The position numbers were made by a program, and so were the translations under genes. Shown piece by piece: positions 43,304 through 52,612 of a stretch of 64,000 bases of DNA. The stretch is from Anaerolineales bacterium. Lineage in GTDB: Bacteria > Chloroflexota > Anaerolineae > Aggregatilineales > J027. Below the pieces are notes generated by a model that saw only the letters and a list, made by a program, of their open reading frames with translations, was not told the DNA's origin and made no database searches. The stretch's first letter is position 1, and each line of letters starts with the position of its first letter. The stretch lies in contig JACKCI010000002.1 of NCBI GenBank assembly GCA_020634155.1, positions 496,001-560,000 of the forward strand, in the 5' to 3' direction.

Positions 43304-44660
43304 TACCCATTTCCTCTTTATTGTTGATCGGTAAGACCAATATAAAAGTTGCGCCTCCACCCGGCGTATCTTCAACTTGCAACAACCCATAATGGGCTTC
43401 GACAATACCTTTAGCAATTGCAAGCCCTAACCCAATATGTCCATCTTTTCCATGATAAAAAGGGTCGGTAAGATAGTCACGGTCTTCGTCGGCAATCGTC
43501 TCCCCGTGGTTGACAACCTTGAGGTGAACGTTGTCTTGATAGCTGCAACCGTGAATTTCGATTTTTGAGTTGGGTGGCTCGTAGCGCAGCGCATTATCTA
43601 CAAGGTTACTGAGGGCTTGCAAAATTAGGCCATAGTCAAACTCCACCAGCGGTAGATTATCTGGAAAGTGCATCTGGATTAACTCACGCCCTGTCATTTG
43701 CCATATGCGGGCCGCAACATCACCTGCAACTTCCTCTAGCGAATTAAGCTCGCGGTTAAGGGTGAGAGCGCCTGCTTGCAAGCGAGATAAATCCAGCAAA
43801 TTGCCAATGAGTTTGTTAAGGTGGTCTGCCTCCGTTTCGATTGTTCCTGCTAGTTCATATCGTTCTTGTGTCTCTAACCGTTCACCCAACATCCGCAAAT
43901 TACTGGCCGATGTCTTGATGATGGTAATGGGTGTGCGTAAATCGTGCGAGACTGCCCGCAAGATAGCCGTTTTAAGGCGATCGGCTTCCTCATATTGCTG
44001 GCTCACGCGAGCGCGTTTGGTCAACTCAATACGTTGGAGCGCCATTGCTGCCTGCGCGGCACAGGTTGTGAGTAATTGAACCTGTTGTGCGGTGAATTCG
44101 GTCTCGAATGCAACACATAAAGTTCCATAAATGTGGTCGCCTGACTGCAAGAGTAAATACAACAAAGATTCATCCGGTGGGTGTGGTTCGCCTGCATTGG
44201 GCAAGATATAGGCTTGCCGTGCGTGCAAATCCTCACGCATGACCGCCGTCAGCACATCATATACAGCGTTATAATCAGTTGTTTGGTTTATAGAGCCAGT
44301 CAACCGATAGAGAATTTCTTGCTCATAAGCCCGTCGTTGGGCTTCATCGGTTTGGCGGCGTGCTTGTGCCCCCAGTTGACCCGATAGCGCTGCCACCACA
44401 ATGAATACTGCAAGTTCAATCACATCACGGGTATCGGCAACAATAAAGGTATAGTAAGGGCGGGTCAGAAAGAAATTGATAAACAGGAAACTGAGGAAAG
44501 CCGCGCTCATGGCTGCAATGGTGCCAAGCCGGATGGCAATGACAAGCACAACAAGAATATAAATCATGGCGAAGTTTGCTAAGGTAAGATTATTCCGTAA
44601 CGACCACGCTAACAGGGTAACCCCCACCAAACTGACACCAACAATCCTAAGCTTTCGCAA
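43275..44660 (-). CDS. Sensor histidine kinase, KdpD C-terminal type (DUF4118-GAF-HisKA-HATPase)
   Basis: 461 residues. Four membrane helices (about 5-95) form a DUF4118 domain as in KdpD, followed by a GAF domain (about 115-210), HisKA with His239 (AVSHDLRTPIT) and the HATPase domain (N box SNLVDNALRYEPP, G2 box GHIGLGLAIAKGIVEAH). It lacks the large KdpD N-terminal sensor and Usp domains, so it is a short form. Overlap with the response-regulator gene shows a two-component pair. Likely senses K+, turgor or membrane state. Confidence 0.92.
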   Translation of the reverse strand: MRKLRIVGVSLVGVTLLAWSLRNNLTLANFAMIYILVVLVIAIRLGTIAAMSAAFLSFLFINFFLTRPYYTFIVADTRDVIELAVFIVVAALSGQLGAQARRQTDEAQRRAYEQEILYRLTGSINQTTDYNAVYDVLTAVMREDLHARQAYILPNAGEPHPPDESLLYLLLQSGDHIYGTLCVAFETEFTAQQVQLLTTCAAQAAMALQRIELTKRARVSQQYEEADRLKTAILRAVSHDLRTPITIIKTSASNLRMLGERLETQERYELAGTIETEADHLNKLIGNLLDLSRLQAGALTLNRELNSLEEVAGDVAARIWQMTGRELIQMHFPDNLPLVEFDYGLILQALSNLVDNALRYEPPNSKIEIHGCSYQDNVHLKVVNHGETIADEDRDYLTDPFYHGKDGHIGLGLAIAKGIVEAHYGLLQVEDTPGGGATFILVLPINNKEEMGNETTNTSRR

Positions 44661-44812
44661 GTTGTGTAATCCCCAACAACTAGAATGTATCTCTATTTTA
44701 TATCTGAATCGCTTTGGGCTGAATTCGATGGGCAGCCGCGGAAGGCCCCTCTATATTCTGCTATGGTGATAGGCAATAAACCCTTGCTGTGTCAGGGCAG
44801 CCGTATCGACAA

Positions 44813-44867
44813 AAAAGACCTCCTTTTGACTTAAGGTATGGTAACCAAAGCCTATCAGAGGTCTTTT
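44813..44867. terminator. Bidirectional terminator after the molybdenum hydroxylase operon
   Basis: AAAAGACCTC (44813-44822) and GAGGTCTTTT (44858-44867) are perfect complements with a 35-base loop, giving T-runs on both strands. On the minus strand it lies upstream of the kinase gene and 46 bases after the hydroxylase stop. The remaining part of the 44661-44912 gap shows no gene. Confidence 0.75.
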
Positions 44868-44912
44868 CTACTTATGAGCCATCCCCGAATCGGATTGGCT
44901 CATGTGTTGCGA

Positions 44913-47723
44913 CTACTTCACATCATGCCACGCGGTATAGACCTCAACCTGTCCCGCTTTGATGGCCCGCAACAATGCGTCTTGGTCAACAGGCAGGCTG
45001 AAGATACGCACGCCCGTCGCGTTAAAGATGGCATTGCAGATAGCGGGTGAGGTGTTGATGGAGGGGATTTCACCCACACCCTTGGCCCCGAATGGCCCCG
45101 ACGAGACCTGTTCTTCCACCAAGTGCGAGATAATCTGCGGGGCGTGCTTGATGCTGGGCATCTTGTAGCGTGCCAAGAGTGTTGACCACGGCACTCCATC
45201 CTCAATGATATAAGACTCGGTGAGGCAATTGCCCAAAGCCATGACAATCCCGCCTTCAATTTGCCCTTGCAGCATAAGGGGGTTAATAGCCCGCCCAACG
45301 TCGGTACTCGATACCACTTTCAAGACATGCACCTCGCCCGTCTCGACATCGACCTCAACCAAGGCGGCTTGGGTGGCATAGCTGAAGGCCACGTGCATAT
45401 CGCCCCCTGTGCCAAGCGGTTGTGTTTCAGGGGCACGATACTCATGGCGGACACGAGCGGCAAGGCCGTTTTGCTTCATCCAACCCACCACCTCGCCCAT
45501 CGGTACCTGATGCCCGTTTTGACGGAGCAGCCCTTCCTCGTAGTAAATCTGGTCAGGCGGCACATCCATCATCTCAGCCGCAGATTGGGCCATGGCTTCC
45601 CGCAGTGCAACGGCGGCATGGCGTACCGCATTACCACTCATGTAGGTCTGGCGTGAGGCGGTGGTTGGGCCACCATCGGGCGTGAGGTCGGTATCACTCA
45701 ATAGTACCCGCACACGTTCATAGGGCAGCTTGAGTTCTTCCGCGGCGCATTGGGCCAAGACATGCGGCAAGCCCTGTCCCATATCGGCTGAGGAGGTGCG
45801 GACTTCGACGGTGCCATCTTCATAGGCTTCGACCTCAGCCGTTGACCAATCCGGTGCGCCGCCACCGAGTCCGGTGTTCTTATACGCGCAAGCAATCCCC
45901 CATGCATAGGCTTTGTTGCCCTTGTGCCATGTCCATTGGAAGCCAGAGCCATTGTGATGAGCTTGCATGTCGCGCTGCACATCGTCAATGGTTTCGAGCA
46001 TGCCCACCGACTCGCGCAACACTTGACCAGTGGCAGTAGTGACGCCCACCTGCTGGGCATTGATGCGCCGAAACTCAATCGGGTCTATGCCAATCATGCC
46101 CGCTAGAATGTCTATATTCTGTTCCACCGCAAAAGCTGATTGAGTAACGCCAAAGCCACGGAAGGCTCCTGATGGTACGTTGTTGGTATACATGGCATAG
46201 CAGTCAATCTTGGCGTGGGGTACGGTATAAGGGCCAGTAGCGTGGGTGGTGGCGCGGGTCATCACCTTATCGGAAAGCGAAGCATAAGCGCCTCCGTCCC
46301 CATAGAGTTCGGCTTGTACTGCCGTTAACTTGCCGTCCTTGGTAGCTCCTGTCTTGATGCGGATAATGGTAGCATGACGTTTGGGGTGGAACAGCAGCGA
46401 CTCTTGGCGGGTATAGAGCATCTTAACGGGGCGGCCTGTCACGGTTGCCAGCATTGCCACATGGATTTGGCCCGCGATGTCCTCCTTACCGCCAAAGCCG
46501 CCGCCGATGAGGGTGCCAATCACGCGTACCTGCTCACGCGGGAGTCCCATCGCGTTGGCGATTTGCTCACGGTCTTGGTAAGGGATTTGGGAGCCGACAT
46601 AGACAGTCAGTTTTTCATGGTTGGGATAACCGACAGGCACGCCAATTGCACATTCTGGCTCCAAGAAGGCATGCTCGGTGGTGGGGGTGCGATATTCACG
46701 CTCGACAATGTAATCCGCTTCAGCAAAGCCCTGCTCAATATCGCCATGCCGCACCTTAATATGTTTGAGTAGGTTGCCCGTAGCATGATGAGGGTGTAAG
46801 ACAGGCGCTTCGGACGAATGGGCATATTTAGGATCAGCCACAACGGGCAGCGGTTGATATTCCACCTGAATCAGCTTAAGAGCCGCCTCCGCAATTTCAG
46901 GGGTATCAGCCGCCACAATCGCCACAGCATCGCCCATATAGCGCACCACATCACCACATAGTACCGGCCAGTCTGAATGCACCAAGCCATGAATGTTCTG
47001 CCCCGGCACATCGGCATGAGTCAGCACAGCATGAACACCTGCTAGGGCTTTGGCGGCGCTGGTATCAATGCTCAAGACGCGGGCATGAGGAAACCGTGAG
47101 CGCAAGGTGCGGGCGTAGAGCATACCTTCAAATACATAGTCGTCGGTGTATTTGGCCTTGCCTGTTACGCGGTCTTCGATGCCCTTGGGCGGCACGGAAC
47201 GGCTCACGTAATCCATCGGATCATCAATAGTTGGTTCATTAACGGGCAAGAGGGCGTCTCCACGCAGATCGGCGGCGGCGGATTGAATGGCTTGAACAAC
47301 GCTGGTATAGCCAGTGCAGCGGCAATAGGTATCTTTGAGGGCAACCTTGATGTCGTGTTCGCTGGGGTTGTCATTTTCATTGAGAAGAGCGCTGGCGGTC
47401 ATAATTAATCCCGGCGTGCAGAAACCACATTGTACCGCCCCATGCCGAATGAACTCGTGCTGGAGAGGATGCAGTTCACCATCATGGGCAAGGCCCTCAA
47501 TAGTGGTGATATGGCGGCCTTTGGCTTTGAAAGCAGGGTAGATACATGAATCGACAGGCACCCCATCCACCAAAACGGTACAGATACCGCACTCGGCCTC
47601 CTCGCAGCCGATTTTGGTACCTGTCAAACCGAGGTCATAGCGCAAGACCTCAGCAAGGGTGCGCGATTCGGGGATTTCTAAAAGACGCGATTCTCCATTA
47701 ACAATCAATTGTAACTGGCTCAT
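44913..47723 (-). CDS. Molybdenum hydroxylase, fused [2Fe-2S] and molybdopterin subunits (xanthine dehydrogenase family)
   Basis: 936 residues combining two subunits that are usually separate. N-terminal ferredoxin-like domain with C40, C45, C48, C60 and a second cluster domain with C99, C102, C134, C136 (CGFC...CRC). After a linker near 160-185 the large subunit begins (GIEDRVTGKAKYTDD). Molybdopterin motifs GGGFGGKED and GAFRGFG, and the catalytic Glu in GAKGVGEIP, are present. Family enzymes hydroxylate purines, aldehydes or aromatic N-heterocycles with water. The FAD subunit is encoded 3 bases upstream. The substrate is not certain, but a BMP-type nucleoside/purine importer nearby favours a purine. 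Confidence 0.92.
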   Translation of the reverse strand: MSQLQLIVNGESRLLEIPESRTLAEVLRYDLGLTGTKIGCEEAECGICTVLVDGVPVDSCIYPAFKAKGRHITTIEGLAHDGELHPLQHEFIRHGAVQCGFCTPGLIMTASALLNENDNPSEHDIKVALKDTYCRCTGYTSVVQAIQSAAADLRGDALLPVNEPTIDDPMDYVSRSVPPKGIEDRVTGKAKYTDDYVFEGMLYARTLRSRFPHARVLSIDTSAAKALAGVHAVLTHADVPGQNIHGLVHSDWPVLCGDVVRYMGDAVAIVAADTPEIAEAALKLIQVEYQPLPVVADPKYAHSSEAPVLHPHHATGNLLKHIKVRHGDIEQGFAEADYIVEREYRTPTTEHAFLEPECAIGVPVGYPNHEKLTVYVGSQIPYQDREQIANAMGLPREQVRVIGTLIGGGFGGKEDIAGQIHVAMLATVTGRPVKMLYTRQESLLFHPKRHATIIRIKTGATKDGKLTAVQAELYGDGGAYASLSDKVMTRATTHATGPYTVPHAKIDCYAMYTNNVPSGAFRGFGVTQSAFAVEQNIDILAGMIGIDPIEFRRINAQQVGVTTATGQVLRESVGMLETIDDVQRDMQAHHNGSGFQWTWHKGNKAYAWGIACAYKNTGLGGGAPDWSTAEVEAYEDGTVEVRTSSADMGQGLPHVLAQCAAEELKLPYERVRVLLSDTDLTPDGGPTTASRQTYMSGNAVRHAAVALREAMAQSAAEMMDVPPDQIYYEEGLLRQNGHQVPMGEVVGWMKQNGLAARVRHEYRAPETQPLGTGGDMHVAFSYATQAALVEVDVETGEVHVLKVVSSTDVGRAINPLMLQGQIEGGIVMALGNCLTESYIIEDGVPWSTLLARYKMPSIKHAPQIISHLVEEQVSSGPFGAKGVGEIPSINTSPAICNAIFNATGVRIFSLPVDQDALLRAIKAGQVEVYTAWHDVK

Positions 47724-47726
47724 GTT

Positions 47727-48635
47727 TTATGCTCCGATGCCTTCTGGGATGGCTTGGCCCGTGCGGGCGCGGTCGATAGCGAGGGGCAGAGTACGGCGCA
47801 GCAACACCGCAATCATCTCTTGGCGATAAGGGGCGGTGGCCCGATATTTGCTGGTACGGGGATGCAATGCTTCATTGGCAACCGCAATCGCTTGTTCAAT
47901 GCTGGCGGGGTTGGCGGGCTGCCCACGCAAAGCCTCCTCTACAACAGTGGCACGGGCGGGCGTAGGGCCAATCGGTGCAATGCTGATACGGGCATCGGCA
48001 ATCTGCCCATCAGTCAAGCGCACCCATACCGCACAGCCGAGTATAGGTAAGGCTACCCCTTGGGGGCGCATAATGCGTTTAAAGGCTGAGGCTTCGTGTG
48101 TGCCACTGGCTTTAAAGCGAAAGCCGATTAATATATCGCGGGTAGGGTCAAGCAGAGACTGCCCCGGCCCCTTAAACATCTGCTCAATTGGCACCCACTG
48201 CTCTTGACCATCCAGCACCACACGGGCGGTCGCATCCAAGGCCACTAGTGAGGTGGTGCCATCTCCCGCAGGTAGAGCATGGGCCACATTGCCGCCGATG
48301 GTACCCACATTGCGGACTTGTGGCCCGCCGACTACCCCGCAACTCTCAACAAGGCAGGTGGCCGCTTGAGTCAACAAGGCGGATTGGACGATATGGCTAT
48401 GAGTAACCGCTGCACCGAGCCAGATGGTGCCATCAGCTTCCTGATGATGCGTAGTCATTTCAGGGATATGCGTGACATCAACTAAAGCATCTTGGGGGGC
48501 ATGACGGCCTTCACGAATTTCGACCAATAAATCGGTACCACCTGCAACAAGGCGGGCGCGGCCTTGATAATGGGCCAGCAGTTGCAACGCTTCCTCAATC
48601 GAGGTGGGAGTATGATAATCATTCCAAAGTCTCAT
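47727..48635 (-). CDS. FAD-binding subunit of the molybdenum hydroxylase (CoxM/XdhB-like)
   Basis: 302 residues. The FAD-binding PCMH domain shows the family signatures VAGGTDLLVEIREG (about 32-45) and the RNVGTIGGNVAHALPAGD loop (about 105-125), and the C-terminal CO_deh_flav_C domain follows (about 190-290). It passes electrons from the Fe-S clusters to NAD or another acceptor. It is the first gene of the operon; AAGGTG precedes the ATG. An approximately 90-base leader with a stable RNA fold separates the promoter from the start. Confidence 0.92.
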   Translation of the reverse strand: MRLWNDYHTPTSIEEALQLLAHYQGRARLVAGGTDLLVEIREGRHAPQDALVDVTHIPEMTTHHQEADGTIWLGAAVTHSHIVQSALLTQAATCLVESCGVVGGPQVRNVGTIGGNVAHALPAGDGTTSLVALDATARVVLDGQEQWVPIEQMFKGPGQSLLDPTRDILIGFRFKASGTHEASAFKRIMRPQGVALPILGCAVWVRLTDGQIADARISIAPIGPTPARATVVEEALRGQPANPASIEQAIAVANEALHPRTSKYRATAPYRQEMIAVLLRRTLPLAIDRARTGQAIPEGIGA

Positions 48636-48654
48636 CGAAACACCTTCGTTCTAG

Positions 48655-48720
48655 AGACTACGGCACTTTTCGTTGAGAGGAGGACTCCCAACGCCGTCCG
48701 GAGAGAACGACCTGTAGCCT
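48655..48720 (-). ncRNA. Structured 5' leader RNA of the molybdenum hydroxylase operon (riboswitch candidate)
   Basis: Minus-strand RNA. Closing stem P1: AGGCUAC (48720-48714) with GUAGUCU (48661-48655), including one G-U. Inner hairpin: CGUUGGGAG (48693-48685) with CUCUCAACG (48679-48671), including one G-U and a five-base loop. ACGG (48697-48694) can also pair with CCGU (48663-48660), competing with P1. Both G-U pairs would be A-C mismatches on the other strand, so the RNA belongs to the minus strand. Position before a Moco enzyme operon raises the possibility of a molybdenum-cofactor or purine sensing element, but I cannot match it to a known consensus. Confidence 0.55.
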
Positions 48721-48733
48721 TTTTTTGTGAATG

Positions 48734-48739
48734 ATTATA
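48734..48739 (-). promoter_or_regulatory. -10 element of the molybdenum hydroxylase operon
   Basis: A perfect TATAAT on the minus strand. It would place the transcript start near 48727, directly before the P1 stem of the leader RNA. No good -35 box is seen at the usual distance, which suggests an activator-dependent promoter. Confidence 0.5.
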
Positions 48740-48744
48740 ACACA

Positions 48745-48778
48745 AAGGGCAGGGTGAACATCTATCCGACCTGCCCTT
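48745..48778 (-). terminator. Terminator after the HtrA gene
   Basis: AAGGGCAGG (48745-48753) and CCTGCCCTT (48770-48778) form a 9-bp stem. Only three T follow on the minus strand. It lies between the HtrA stop at 48800 and the hydroxylase promoter. Confidence 0.7.
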
Positions 48779-48799
48779 GTGCTGGGGGTGAAAATAGGG

Positions 48800-49843
48800 T
48801 TAATCGCGGCTATCAAGCGTGACATTCAAGGTGATGTTTTGCCCACCCCGAATGACATTGAGGGTCACTTGCTGGCCCGGTACGGTATACTTAGAAAGAT
48901 AAGAGATTAACTCGCCAATGCTGCCAACGGACTGCCCGTTAATGGCAGTGATAACATCAGCGGTGGTACGGGTAGCGGCTCGCAATCCGGCACGGCTGGC
49001 AGGGCCATTGGCAACGACTTCGGAGACAATCACCCCTCGTGTATCATTGGGGAGTTCGAGGGCTTCAATCGCGGTAAGCGACAGGTCAGAGCCAGTAATC
49101 CCGATGTAGCTATATTGGACACGCCCATCATCAATCAACTCGCGGATGACCCGTTGCGTTAGGTTACTGGGGATAGCAAAACCTACACCAGAGTTTTGGC
49201 GGGTATCGCTGGCAATTTGCGAGTTGACGCCAATCACGCGCCCTTGCAAGTCAAGTAAGGGGCCACCACTATTACCGGGGTTAATGGAAGCGTCGGTCTG
49301 CACTGCACCTGCAATCGAGAACACAGTTAGGCTGCTGATGGTACGGTCAAGGGCGCTCACAATACCAGTGGTCAGCGTCCACTCTTGACCGAAGGGGCTG
49401 CCAATTGCCACGGCCATTTGCCCAACCACCAGTTGGTCAGAATCAGCAAAGGTGACGGGTTGCAGTTTATTGGCAGGTAAATCTACTTTGATAACGGCAA
49501 GGTCAGAGTCGGCATCGGTACCCACAAGCTGCGCCCGCACTTGGGTACCATCCACAAACTTGACAATGATATTGCGAGCGCCAGCCACCACATGGTTATT
49601 GGTGATGATATGGCCGTCAGTATCATACACAAAGCCAGAGCCGGAGCCATCATCAACGGTAATCGACACCACTGATGGGCTAACCCGTGCATAAATATCG
49701 GCATATTGCTGTTCAATGCTGTTGAGTTGGACGGCCCCACTTTGGGCGAAGCTGAACGGGGCGAGAATAGCCCCCAACGAAAAAGCACCAATGACTGCCA
49801 CCGCAATCACAATGGTTAAAAGTGTGCGCTGAAATGCTTTCAT
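48800..49843 (-). CDS. HtrA/DegP-family serine protease with PDZ domain
   Basis: 347 residues. N-terminal membrane anchor (about 8-30), trypsin-like domain with catalytic His84 (TNNHVV), Asp114 (DSDLAV) and Ser192 (NPGNSGGPL), and one PDZ domain at about 250-340 (SEVVANGPASRAGLR, VITAINGQSVGS). Such proteases degrade or refold damaged envelope proteins. It is monocistronic between the hydroxylase and BMP transporter operons. The upstream 100 bases contain a possible 6-bp pairing GCTATC/GATAGC that touches the ribosome binding site. Confidence 0.93.
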   Translation of the reverse strand: MKAFQRTLLTIVIAVAVIGAFSLGAILAPFSFAQSGAVQLNSIEQQYADIYARVSPSVVSITVDDGSGSGFVYDTDGHIITNNHVVAGARNIIVKFVDGTQVRAQLVGTDADSDLAVIKVDLPANKLQPVTFADSDQLVVGQMAVAIGSPFGQEWTLTTGIVSALDRTISSLTVFSIAGAVQTDASINPGNSGGPLLDLQGRVIGVNSQIASDTRQNSGVGFAIPSNLTQRVIRELIDDGRVQYSYIGITGSDLSLTAIEALELPNDTRGVIVSEVVANGPASRAGLRAATRTTADVITAINGQSVGSIGELISYLSKYTVPGQQVTLNVIRGGQNITLNVTLDSRD

Positions 49844-49943
49844 CTCGCTATCCTTAGTTTTTCAGTGTTTCACGTTCTAACGATAGCAGAAATTTATTAA
49901 AAACTTGTGAAGAGATTACAAAGACAGTATGTCGAAACAGATT

Positions 49944-51512
49944 CTATAGTGGTGTTGATTCAGCCTGTTCGTGGCGAATACCCGCCATCATCAAGCCGAG
50001 TTGGTTGACATCGGCCTCATCGCGGCTGACTTCCCCGACGATCTCGCCCTCGTACATGACCACAATCCGATCTGCCAACGCTAGAATCTCGTCAAGGTCT
50101 TCGGAGATGAGCAAAATGGCGGTACCTGCTTCGCGCTCGGCTAATAGGCGGCGGTGGATATACTCGGTGGCTCCAATATCGACCCCACGGGTGGGTTGGG
50201 CCGCAATCAACACCCGCGGCTGGCGCGAGAGTTCACGGGCCAGCACCAATTTTTGGATATTGCCACCCGATAAGCTCTTAATAGGCGTCTCATGGCTAGG
50301 GGTCTTGATTTCGTATTCTTGAATGAGAGACTTGCAGGTTTTGGCGATGGTGCGGAAGTTCATAAAGACCCCACCCAATGCGTAGGGCTTGCGACCATGG
50401 TCTTGTAGCACCAAGTTCTCGGCAACCGAAAAATCCTTAATGACACCATCCTCCATGCGCTCTTCAGGGATATGCGAGAGACCGCTTTCGTTGAGGACGG
50501 CAGGTGACTTGCCTGTCACGCGCTGGCTATCAATAAAGACCTCTCCGCTAACAGGTGGACGGAGGCCTGAAATAACCTGCGCTAATTCATGTTGCCCATT
50601 GCCCGACACCCCTGCAATCCCGACAATCTCACCTGCCTTAACCATCAGTGAGACATTCTTGAGGCCCAAATCGCCCCGATTGCTTTTGGCGCTGACCCCT
50701 TCAAGGCGCAAGCGTGGCTCACCAATAGAGACATCGCCATGCTCATAGCGCAGCACCACCTCGCGTCCAACCATCATCTGGGCAAGGGTAGTCTTGGTAG
50801 CATTCTCGGCGAGGATGGTATCGACCTGCTGCCCATCCCGCAGCACCGTGACGCGGCTGCTGATGGCGAGGACTTCATGCAATTTATGGGAAATAAAGAT
50901 AAGGGCGTGTCCGTCAGCCGTCATGCGCCGCAACACAGTAAAGAGATGCTCAACCTCCTGCGGGGTCAAGACGGCGGTGGGTTCATCCAGAATTAGCAGG
51001 GCTGCCCCCCGATAGAGCGCCCGCAAAATCTCCACCCGTTGTTGCTCACCCACCGAGAGTTGCCAGATGGGGCGCGACGGATCTACCTGTAAACTGTATA
51101 TCTCGGCTAATTCCCCTAAGCGCTTGGCAACCACATCCAAATCCAAACGCAGACCGCGTGTGGAGGGCATCCCCAAGGCCACATTTTCGGCAACGGTCAG
51201 CGACGGTACCAACATAAAATGCTGGTGAATCATGCCAATACCTTGCTTGATGGAATCAGTTGGGGAGCGGATGACCGTTACCTGCCCATTGCGGATGATT
51301 TGACCCTCATCGGCACTATACAGGCCATACAGAATCTTCATGAGGGTACTCTTGCCCGCCCCATTCTCGCCCAGCAGGGCATGGACTTCGCCTGCCTTAA
51401 CATCAAAATCTACATGGTCAACAGCCAGCACGCCGGGAAAGCGCTTGACGATTTGCCGCATCTCCAAATGGTCGATGCGTTGGTGTCCAGTGGGGAGCAA
51501 GGTATCAGTCAT
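49944..51512 (-). CDS. ABC transporter ATP-binding protein, BMP/nucleoside (RbsA-like) type
   Basis: 522 residues with two ATPase halves. First half: Walker A GENGAGKST, signature LSVGEQQRVEI, Walker B LLILDEPTAVL. Second half: a degenerate P-loop (GVSGNGQHEL, no Lys), signature LSGGNIQKLVLAREL and a degenerate Walker B (VLIAAQPTRGVD), as usual for this class. It energises the two permeases encoded upstream. A hairpin in the gap from the binding-protein gene may reduce its expression relative to that gene. Known relatives import nucleosides or purines (BmpA systems). Confidence 0.93.
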   Translation of the reverse strand: MTDTLLPTGHQRIDHLEMRQIVKRFPGVLAVDHVDFDVKAGEVHALLGENGAGKSTLMKILYGLYSADEGQIIRNGQVTVIRSPTDSIKQGIGMIHQHFMLVPSLTVAENVALGMPSTRGLRLDLDVVAKRLGELAEIYSLQVDPSRPIWQLSVGEQQRVEILRALYRGAALLILDEPTAVLTPQEVEHLFTVLRRMTADGHALIFISHKLHEVLAISSRVTVLRDGQQVDTILAENATKTTLAQMMVGREVVLRYEHGDVSIGEPRLRLEGVSAKSNRGDLGLKNVSLMVKAGEIVGIAGVSGNGQHELAQVISGLRPPVSGEVFIDSQRVTGKSPAVLNESGLSHIPEERMEDGVIKDFSVAENLVLQDHGRKPYALGGVFMNFRTIAKTCKSLIQEYEIKTPSHETPIKSLSGGNIQKLVLARELSRQPRVLIAAQPTRGVDIGATEYIHRRLLAEREAGTAILLISEDLDEILALADRIVVMYEGEIVGEVSRDEADVNQLGLMMAGIRHEQAESTPL

Positions 51513-51542
51513 GGCAAGAACCTATCTTTTAATAATTTAGGC

Positions 51543-51572
51543 ATGAGGGCGAGACCTAGGCCCCACCCTCAT
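51543..51572 (-). terminator. Intercistronic hairpin between binding protein and ATPase genes
   Basis: ATGAGGG (51543-51549) and CCCTCAT (51566-51572) form a 7-bp perfect stem with a 16-base loop and no T-run. It is a likely partial terminator or mRNA stabiliser of the abundant binding-protein message. Confidence 0.5.
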
Positions 51573-51585
51573 CAGAGACTATAGA

Positions 51586-52584
51586 CTATTCGCCGAGGTC
51601 AATTTCAATTGAACCGTCGATAATGCCCGCAGTCACCTGTGCCGCAACGAATTGCAGATAGGGGCTGAGTTCATAATCGGGGTTGAATTCCACAACCAAG
51701 CCGCCATTCGCCAAGGTCAAACGATAGGCTTCACCGCCAAGGGTGCCTTCGTTAATCTTGGCAATCATGTCCATCAAAATCACTTCCCAGTGATAGACTT
51801 GGCTGGCAACCACAATTTCGGGGGCAAGGCTGGTTTGGTTGGCTTGGGTACCGAACCACAGCACATCACCACGCTCACGCGCTACACCAACCGCACCCAC
51901 GACCATCTGGGCTGAACCCGTCAGCACATCGGCACCATTGGCGACAAAGGCCTCGGCAGCTTCAGAGGCAAGGGCCACATCGCTAAAGGAGTTGATATAG
52001 TTGGCGCTGGCTTGGATATCTTCATTGACCCATGCCACACCCGCAAGGAAACCGTCCACATACAGCTTGGCATCGCCGACTTCGATGGGGCCAACCACAC
52101 CGATGACTTCCGAATCGGTCAAATTGGCAGCGATCACACCATTCACAAAACCGCCCTCTTGAGAGGCAGCTTCATAGGCAAACACGTTGTCATAACCGAA
52201 GGTATCGACATCGGTACCCCATGCAAAGGAGGTATCGGGGAATTCAGCGGCAAGGTCTTCGAGGATGGCCCCATATTGGGAACCATGCGCGATAACCAAG
52301 TCGTAGCCTTCAATGGCCCATTCACGGAGGGCAATGGCGGCATCATCGACCACAAAGGTGCCATCTTGTACGACAAACTCGAAGTTGTCTTCGCCCATTT
52401 CATTCTGGACGTACAACAACGCCTCGTACATGCTTTGGCTAAAGGCGAGGTCATTGGTGGCGCTGGGCATTACGACCGCAACACGGAAGGGGTCTTGTGC
52501 TTGGGCTTTCTCTGGGGCGATGGGGTTGACTACCACTGTCGCCAAGATAGCCAGCAAGAGGGAAAGAACAAACAACTTACGCAT
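51586..52584 (-). CDS. BMP family ABC transporter substrate-binding protein
   Basis: About 332 residues starting MRKLFVLSL at 52584; AAGGAG lies 7 bases upstream and a 15-codon longer frame lacks such support. Signal peptide to about residue 31 (EKAQAQ), no lipobox Cys, so it is soluble or loosely bound rather than lipid-anchored. The BMP/PnrA fold is seen in FRVAVVMPSATNDLAFSQSMYEAL shortened to its key V-V-x-P-S start, the VIAHGSQYG loop, and GVVGPIEVGDAKLYVDGFLAG. Relatives bind purine nucleosides. Its gene lies third in the operon after two permeases, which is an unusual order. Confidence 0.9.
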   Translation of the reverse strand: MRKLFVLSLLLAILATVVVNPIAPEKAQAQDPFRVAVVMPSATNDLAFSQSMYEALLYVQNEMGEDNFEFVVQDGTFVVDDAAIALREWAIEGYDLVIAHGSQYGAILEDLAAEFPDTSFAWGTDVDTFGYDNVFAYEAASQEGGFVNGVIAANLTDSEVIGVVGPIEVGDAKLYVDGFLAGVAWVNEDIQASANYINSFSDVALASEAAEAFVANGADVLTGSAQMVVGAVGVARERGDVLWFGTQANQTSLAPEIVVASQVYHWEVILMDMIAKINEGTLGGEAYRLTLANGGLVVEFNPDYELSPYLQFVAAQVTAGIIDGSIEIDLGE

Positions 52585-52612
52585 AGCATACTCCTTATAA
52601 CAGTTTGAAATT

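Noticed and set aside
48655..48726. Plus-strand small RNA ending in a T-run (hairpin followed by seven T)
   Set aside because: The stems contain A-C mismatches on the plus strand that are G-U pairs on the minus strand, and no plus-strand promoter or gene is nearby. The minus-strand leader RNA explains the structure better.
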